Of a DNA stretch of 8,194 bases, positions 5,553 to 8,194 are shown one piece after another. The stretch is from NCBI GenBank assembly GCA_016213425.1, contig JACRAI010000137.1, positions 1-8,194 on the forward strand, given 5' to 3'. The position numbers and the translations under genes are program-made. Below the pieces are notes generated by a model. That model searched no databases. It saw nothing but the letters and a program-made list of their open reading frames with translations, and was not told where the DNA came from. The stretch's first letter is position 1. Every line of letters starts with the position of its first letter. The DNA comes from an archaeon. GTDB lineage: Archaea; Nanobdellota; Nanobdellia; Woesearchaeales; ARS49.

Positions 5553-7040
5553 TTATTTACTTTCTTCTTGCTGTTTCATGAATGGAAACAACAATACGTC
5601 TCTTATACTTGCTTGTCCTGTTATAATCATGGTCATTCTGTCTATTCCTATACCTACTCCCCCTGTTGGAGGCATTCCGTACTCTATTGATCTGATAAAA
5701 TCTTCATCGTGAGGATGTGCTTCTTCACTTCCTTGTTTTAATTCTTCAGCTTGCTGTTCTAGAAGTCTTCTTTGAATTATAGGATCATTAAGCTCCGAGT
5801 ATCCGTTTGCTACTTCCATTCCTGCAATAAACGGTTCAAATCTTTCAACAAACACTTCAGGATCATCTCTTGATAGCTTGCACAATGGAGTGCTTTCTTT
5901 AGGATGCTGAGTAATAAATGTTGGTTGTATTAATTTATCTTCTACTAATTCTTCAAACAATGCCTGAATCAATTTTCCTCTAGTTGGTTCTCCTTCTACT
6001 TTTTGTAATTTATGAGTGTTTTTTAACTCAAATAATTCTTCGTCGTTTAATTGCTCAACATCTATTTTTGCGTGCAATTTGATTGCTTCAAGCATAGTCA
6101 TTCTTTTCCAGGGCTTTTTCAAGTCTATTTTGTGCCCGTTAAATTCTATTATTGTTGACCCAACAGTTTTCATTGCTGCGTTAACATAAATATCTTCAGT
6201 TAACTCCATCATGTCATTAAAGTCAGCATATGCTTGATAAATTTCTATTTGAGTAAATTCAGGATTGTGCGTTCTATCTATATCTTCATTTCTGAAATCT
6301 CTTGCAAACTCGTAAACTCTTTCAAACCCGCCTACAACTAATCTTTTTAAGTATAATTCATTAGATATTCTCAAGTAAACAGTCATGTCTAAAGCGTTGA
6401 GGTGTGATTTGAATGGTCTGGCTGCTGCGCCTCCGTAAATTGGCTGCAAGCACGGAGTGTCTACTTCAATAAAACTTTTTTTGTTCAGCAAGTCTCTTAT
6501 TGAATCAAATATTTGTGCTCTTATTCTAAATACTTTTTTAACTTCAGGATTCATTATTAAATCAACATATCTTTGCCGGTATCTTAATTCTACATCTTTT
6601 AATCCGTGCCATTTTTCAGGTAAAGGACGCAATGACTTGCATAATATTTGTGTATTTTTAACTTCAACAGTTACTTCGCCAGTTCTTGTTTTGAAAATCA
6701 TTCCTTCAATACCAATCCAGTCGCCTAGATCGAATAACTTGAGTAATTTGTAGTTGTCTTTGCCCATCAAATCTTCTGCAAAATACGCTTGCACTTTACC
6801 ATTTTCATCTTGTAAGTGCATGAATGTGACTCGGCCCATTCTTCTCAACCCGACAATTCTTCCAGCAGTTTTTGTTTGATGAGTGCTGTGCTCTTCAGGT
6901 TTCAAGCTAGCAAAAGAAGTATTAATTTGTTCAGAATTTTCTTTAACATCATAACTGTACGGGTAAGGATTAATTTTCAAATTCTTTAAATCTTCAAGTT
7001 TTCTTTTCCGCTCATTAATTAATTCTTGCTCTGTTGGCAT
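5553..7040 (-). CDS. lysS: Lysyl-tRNA synthetase, class II
   Basis: It charges tRNA(Lys) with lysine in the cytosol. Numbering here is from the upstream ATG at 7049. An N-terminal OB-fold anticodon-binding domain (about 60-135) contains TAGRIVGLRRMGRVTFMHLQD. The class II catalytic core has motif 1 (FIEVDTPCLQPIYGGAAARPF, 193-213), motif 2 (FRNEDIDRTHNPEFTQIEIY, 252-271), HPKESTPLCK (382-391), FIAGMEVANGYSELNDP (407-423) and motif 3 (GGVGIGIDRMTMIITG, 463-478). All catalytic segments are present. I chose the ATG at 7040 (495 residues, MPTEQEL) over 7049 (498 residues), because a TATA box centred at about 7065 would start transcription at the 7040 codon and leave 7049 outside the mRNA. Many archaea use the unrelated class I LysRS, so class II is informative about lineage. 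The FARDFRNEDIDRTHNPEFT form of motif 2 resembles what I recall of archaeal class II enzymes rather than the bacterial NRNFRNEG form. Confidence 0.96.
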   Translation of the reverse strand: MPTEQELINERKRKLEDLKNLKINPYPYSYDVKENSEQINTSFASLKPEEHSTHQTKTAGRIVGLRRMGRVTFMHLQDENGKVQAYFAEDLMGKDNYKLLKLFDLGDWIGIEGMIFKTRTGEVTVEVKNTQILCKSLRPLPEKWHGLKDVELRYRQRYVDLIMNPEVKKVFRIRAQIFDSIRDLLNKKSFIEVDTPCLQPIYGGAAARPFKSHLNALDMTVYLRISNELYLKRLVVGGFERVYEFARDFRNEDIDRTHNPEFTQIEIYQAYADFNDMMELTEDIYVNAAMKTVGSTIIEFNGHKIDLKKPWKRMTMLEAIKLHAKIDVEQLNDEELFELKNTHKLQKVEGEPTRGKLIQALFEELVEDKLIQPTFITQHPKESTPLCKLSRDDPEVFVERFEPFIAGMEVANGYSELNDPIIQRRLLEQQAEELKQGSEEAHPHDEDFIRSIEYGMPPTGGVGIGIDRMTMIITGQASIRDVLLFPFMKQQEESK

Positions 7041-7061
7041 AAAGAACATTAATTAGTATTT

Positions 7062-7069
7062 TATTTAAA
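7062..7069 (-). promoter_or_regulatory. TATA box of lysS
   Basis: Minus-strand TTTAAATA centred about 25 bases before the ATG at 7040 and only 16 before the one at 7049, so it favours a leaderless start at 7040. A second candidate, TTTATAAA at 7096-7103, is symmetric; used on this strand it would give a leader of roughly 20-30 bases and would keep 7049 available. Confidence 0.5.
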
Positions 7070-7084
7070 AATGTTGCTGAAAAA

Positions 7085-7103
7085 TTCATAAAATCTTTAT
7101 AAA
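7085..7103 (+). promoter_or_regulatory. Candidate TATA boxes for the His/Cys-rich membrane protein gene
   Basis: Two boxes are possible: TTCATAAA (7085-7092) and TTTATAAA (7096-7103). The second is the better match but would start transcription inside the ribosome binding site (about 7126). The first would start it near 7115 and keep that site in the leader. The region is shared with the divergent lysS promoter. Confidence 0.4.
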
Positions 7104-7122
7104 ACCTGAAAATACTATTTTT

Positions 7123-7129
7123 GAGGTGG
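7123..7129 (+). promoter_or_regulatory. Strong ribosome binding site of the gene at 7134
   Basis: GAGGTGG, four bases before the ATG, closely matches the archaeal anti-Shine-Dalgarno partner GGAGGTGA. This is the only promoter-proximal gene in the window with such a site; the other first genes appear leaderless or have no motif. Confidence 0.7.
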
Positions 7130-7133
7130 AAAA

Positions 7134-7394
7134 ATGACCGGTTGCGAAAAATGTTCAGGCCATGAGGATCATCACGATCACAAAGATGATTGTTGCAGCA
7201 CTCACTCTGTTAAAACTTCAAGTTTGGGAGGTAAAATTTTCAAGTACAGTATGACTTTTTTAGCAGGTGTAGCAGTATCTTTTTTTGCATTTCAGCCTTC
7301 AAAAGTTTACCAGGTCAATATAGATCAAGACAGAAATAAAGATATTGTTGTTGAAGGCTTTGTAGAAAATCTTAATAACCCTGGCAGCCGTTAG
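7134..7394 (+). CDS. Small His/Cys-rich single-span membrane protein, function unknown
   Basis: An 86-residue protein. The first 24 residues hold four Cys (C4, C7, C20, C21) and five His (H10, H13, H14, H16, H24), including a CEKC motif and a HEDHHDH cluster, so metal binding (zinc, copper or nickel) is plausible. A hydrophobic segment at about 35-53 (IFKYSMTFLAGVAVSFFAF) flanked by Lys on the N side suggests one membrane span with the His/Cys end inside. The C-terminal part (54-86) is polar, with QVNIDQDRNKDIVVEGFVENL. I do not recognise a family. The last residues (PGSR) are coded by GC-rich DNA that appears to belong to the insertion sequence starting here, so the original C-terminus may have been lost. 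The start is fixed by a strong ribosome binding site. Confidence 0.75.
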   Translation: MTGCEKCSGHEDHHDHKDDCCSTHSVKTSSLGGKIFKYSMTFLAGVAVSFFAFQPSKVYQVNIDQDRNKDIVVEGFVENLNNPGSR

Positions 7395-7399
7395 GCTGC
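7384..7399. repeat. GC-rich hairpin overlapping the stop codon of the membrane-protein gene
   Basis: GCAGCC-GTTA-GGCTGC is a perfect 6-4-6 inverted repeat containing the TAG stop (7392-7394). It stands out against AT-rich surroundings and probably belongs to the left end of the insertion sequence. The GGCTG arm can alternatively pair with CAGCC at 7416-7420. Confidence 0.65.
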
Positions 7400-7405
7400 T
7401 TTGGG

Positions 7406-7424
7406 GGTGGGAGTACAGCCCACC
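7406..7424 (+). promoter_or_regulatory. Hairpin next to the transposase start codon (possible translation block)
   Basis: GGTGGG-AGTACAG-CCCACC is a perfect 6-7-6 stem that ends one base before the ATG at 7425. Its left arm is the only Shine-Dalgarno-like sequence available (GGGGGTGG, 7403-7410). A folded mRNA would hide that site. Leader hairpins that stop translation of read-through mRNA are known in several insertion sequences; the role here is inference. Confidence 0.55.
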
Positions 7425-8194
7425 ATGAATAAGAAAAAAAGATTGGATACAAAAATATTTCGGTTGTTTAAGCGTGCTGGACATCCAAGATGGTTTCATC
7501 ATATGGGTCCTAAAAAGTTTGAAACTTGGATTTTGTGTTTAGGTTTGATTGTAAAACAAGTTTACAGGCTTTCATATCGAAGAGCTATGAGTTTTCTCGA
7601 CGAGTTTTTTAAAATAAATCTTCATTGGACTACTCTGCAAAAAGCAGCTAGAAGATTGCCAAAATCTCTTTGGCAATCTCTGCTTTGTGCAACCATAGAA
7701 TTCAATACTACTCATCTTGCGGCGGCAGATGGAACAGGTTTTACAAGAACTAATGCAAGTCAGTATTACATTAAAAGAATTGACAGAAAAAATACTGTGG
7801 GACGTCCAGTTCAAGCAATAACTTTAGTGGATATCAAAAAAAGAAAATTTTTAGCAGGAAACTTCTTCGCAAAACCACAAGGTGAAGCAAAAAGAGTTCC
7901 AGCATTACACAAAAAAAGTCCCAACAAAATAGAAATTTTGATAATGGACAAAGGTTTTGATGCAGAATACCTGCATCAATGGCTAAAAGAGCACGGAACA
8001 TTTTCAGTTGCTCCAGTAAGAAAAGGCTGCCGTCGAGGAAAACATAGAAAACTACTAAGAGATTGTTTCGACTGGTGCTTATACTGGCAAAGAAACATCA
8101 TAGAAAGTTTATTCTCCGCACTGAAAAGATTATTCGGAAGCACAATATCCTCAAAAAACATAAAAACACAAACAGCAGAACTATGTTGTAGACT
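7425..8194 (+). CDS. DDE transposase (IS4/IS5-like superfamily), partial, open at right edge
   Basis: 256 codons are open without a stop up to the window end. An N-terminal basic, helical region (RLFKRAGHPRWFHHMGPKKF, then ETWILCLGLIVKQVYRLSYR) precedes the catalytic core. The first Asp is in AAADGTGFTRTNASQYYIKR (D102), the second in LIMDKGFDAEYLHQWL (D175), and the Glu in QRNIIESLFSALKRLFGS (E227). The order and spacing fit the DDE_Tnp_1 transposases, where the ending R..IE..FS.LKR.FG is typical. The catalytic triad is intact and no frameshift is visible, so the element may be active. The ATG at 7425 is preceded by a hairpin, and a GTG at 7407 is an in-frame alternative. No convincing TATA box lies at the expected distance, suggesting weak or outside-driven transcription. 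The frame is the same as that of the upstream gene, separated by one TAG. Confidence 0.9.
   Translation, partial: MNKKKRLDTKIFRLFKRAGHPRWFHHMGPKKFETWILCLGLIVKQVYRLSYRRAMSFLDEFFKINLHWTTLQKAARRLPKSLWQSLLCATIEFNTTHLAAADGTGFTRTNASQYYIKRIDRKNTVGRPVQAITLVDIKKRKFLAGNFFAKPQGEAKRVPALHKKSPNKIEILIMDKGFDAEYLHQWLKEHGTFSVAPVRKGCRRGKHRKLLRDCFDWCLYWQRNIIESLFSALKRLFGSTISSKNIKTQTAELCCR

Larger units (their letters stand above)
7380..8194 (+). mobile_element. Insertion sequence with DDE transposase, left part only
   Basis: A GC-rich block begins near 7380 and is followed by a transposase gene that runs off the right edge, so only the left part of the element is present. The exact left terminus cannot be fixed, because the right inverted repeat and any target duplication lie outside the window. 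It most likely falls between about 7379 and 7403. The element seems to have inserted into, or right at, the 3' end of the membrane-protein gene. Confidence 0.65.

Noticed and set aside
5527..5712. Plus-strand open frame over the end of lysS and the adjacent promoter.
   Set aside because: It is the reverse reading of the conserved motif 3 region of LysRS; no promoter or coding signal supports it.
7384..7399. Hairpin with a short T run as a bacterial-type terminator.
   Set aside because: Only three T residues follow and archaeal termination does not rely on hairpins; association with the insertion sequence explains it better.
7392..7427. The membrane-protein gene and the transposase are in the same frame, separated by a single TAG, which could suggest read-through or pyrrolysine insertion and a fusion protein.
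   Set aside because: One in three neighbours share a frame by chance, the two proteins have unrelated functions, and the transposase has its own ATG. No further recoding signal is seen apart from the hairpin.
7572..8161. Minus-strand open frames inside the transposase region.
   Set aside because: The plus-strand transposase with an intact DDE triad spans the whole region; the opposite frames show no recognisable domain.
7380..8194. IS200/IS605-type element, because of the hairpin at its left end.
   Set aside because: The encoded protein has a DDE core (D102, D175, E227), not the HUH/tyrosine motif of those transposases.
1..8194. CRISPR array, tRNA or rRNA genes.
   Set aside because: No regularly spaced repeats were seen and intergenic stretches are short, the longest about 170 bases. 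None shows tRNA arm or rRNA sequence features.

Overview
This AT-rich window most likely comes from an archaeon. Five lines of evidence point that way. TATA-like boxes sit about 26-30 bases before several start codons, which implies leaderless mRNAs. Internal genes use GGTG-type ribosome binding sites matching the archaeal 16S 3' end. There is an Lhr-Core helicase with an archaeal-style C-terminal region, and there are archaeal-style AbrB/PIN, UPF0175/DUF3368 and winged-helix/RelE gene pairs. Small genes, class II LysRS and low GC would suit a DPANN-type lineage (Woesearchaeota/Pacearchaeota-like), but this is inference; a phylogeny of LysRS or Lhr would settle it.

Layout. Positions 1-455 (minus) hold an AbrB antitoxin followed by a PIN (VapC) toxin cut by the window edge. 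Positions 623-1267 (plus) hold a 214-residue protein of unknown function with its own promoter. Positions 1273-2066 (minus) hold a second toxin-antitoxin pair in reversed order: a DUF3368 PIN-like toxin first, then a ribbon-helix-helix/UPF0175 antitoxin, with an 18-bp perfect palindrome in its promoter. Positions 2182-4764 (plus) encode a complete 860-residue Lhr-type helicase. An 87-base intergenic stretch with three small hairpins follows. Positions 4852-5493 (minus) hold a third pair: a small winged-helix protein and a RelE/ParE-type toxin read from a TTG start. Positions 5553-7040 (minus) encode class II lysyl-tRNA synthetase. Positions 7134-7394 (plus) encode a His/Cys-rich single-span membrane protein. 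From about 7380 to the right edge lies an insertion sequence with a DDE transposase that is open to the window end.

How it fits together. Two housekeeping genes (lhr, lysS) are interspersed with three toxin-antitoxin modules in about 5.5 kb and bordered by a transposon, so this looks like a small plastic island around core genes. Each toxin-antitoxin module has its own promoter with an inverted repeat close to the TATA box, consistent with autorepression. No CRISPR array, tRNA or rRNA was seen. No wholly new multi-gene system is evident. The best candidates for something under-described are the winged-helix/RelE pair, the reversed UPF0175/DUF3368 module with its operator, the orphan 214-residue protein and the structured GC-rich leader of the transposase.
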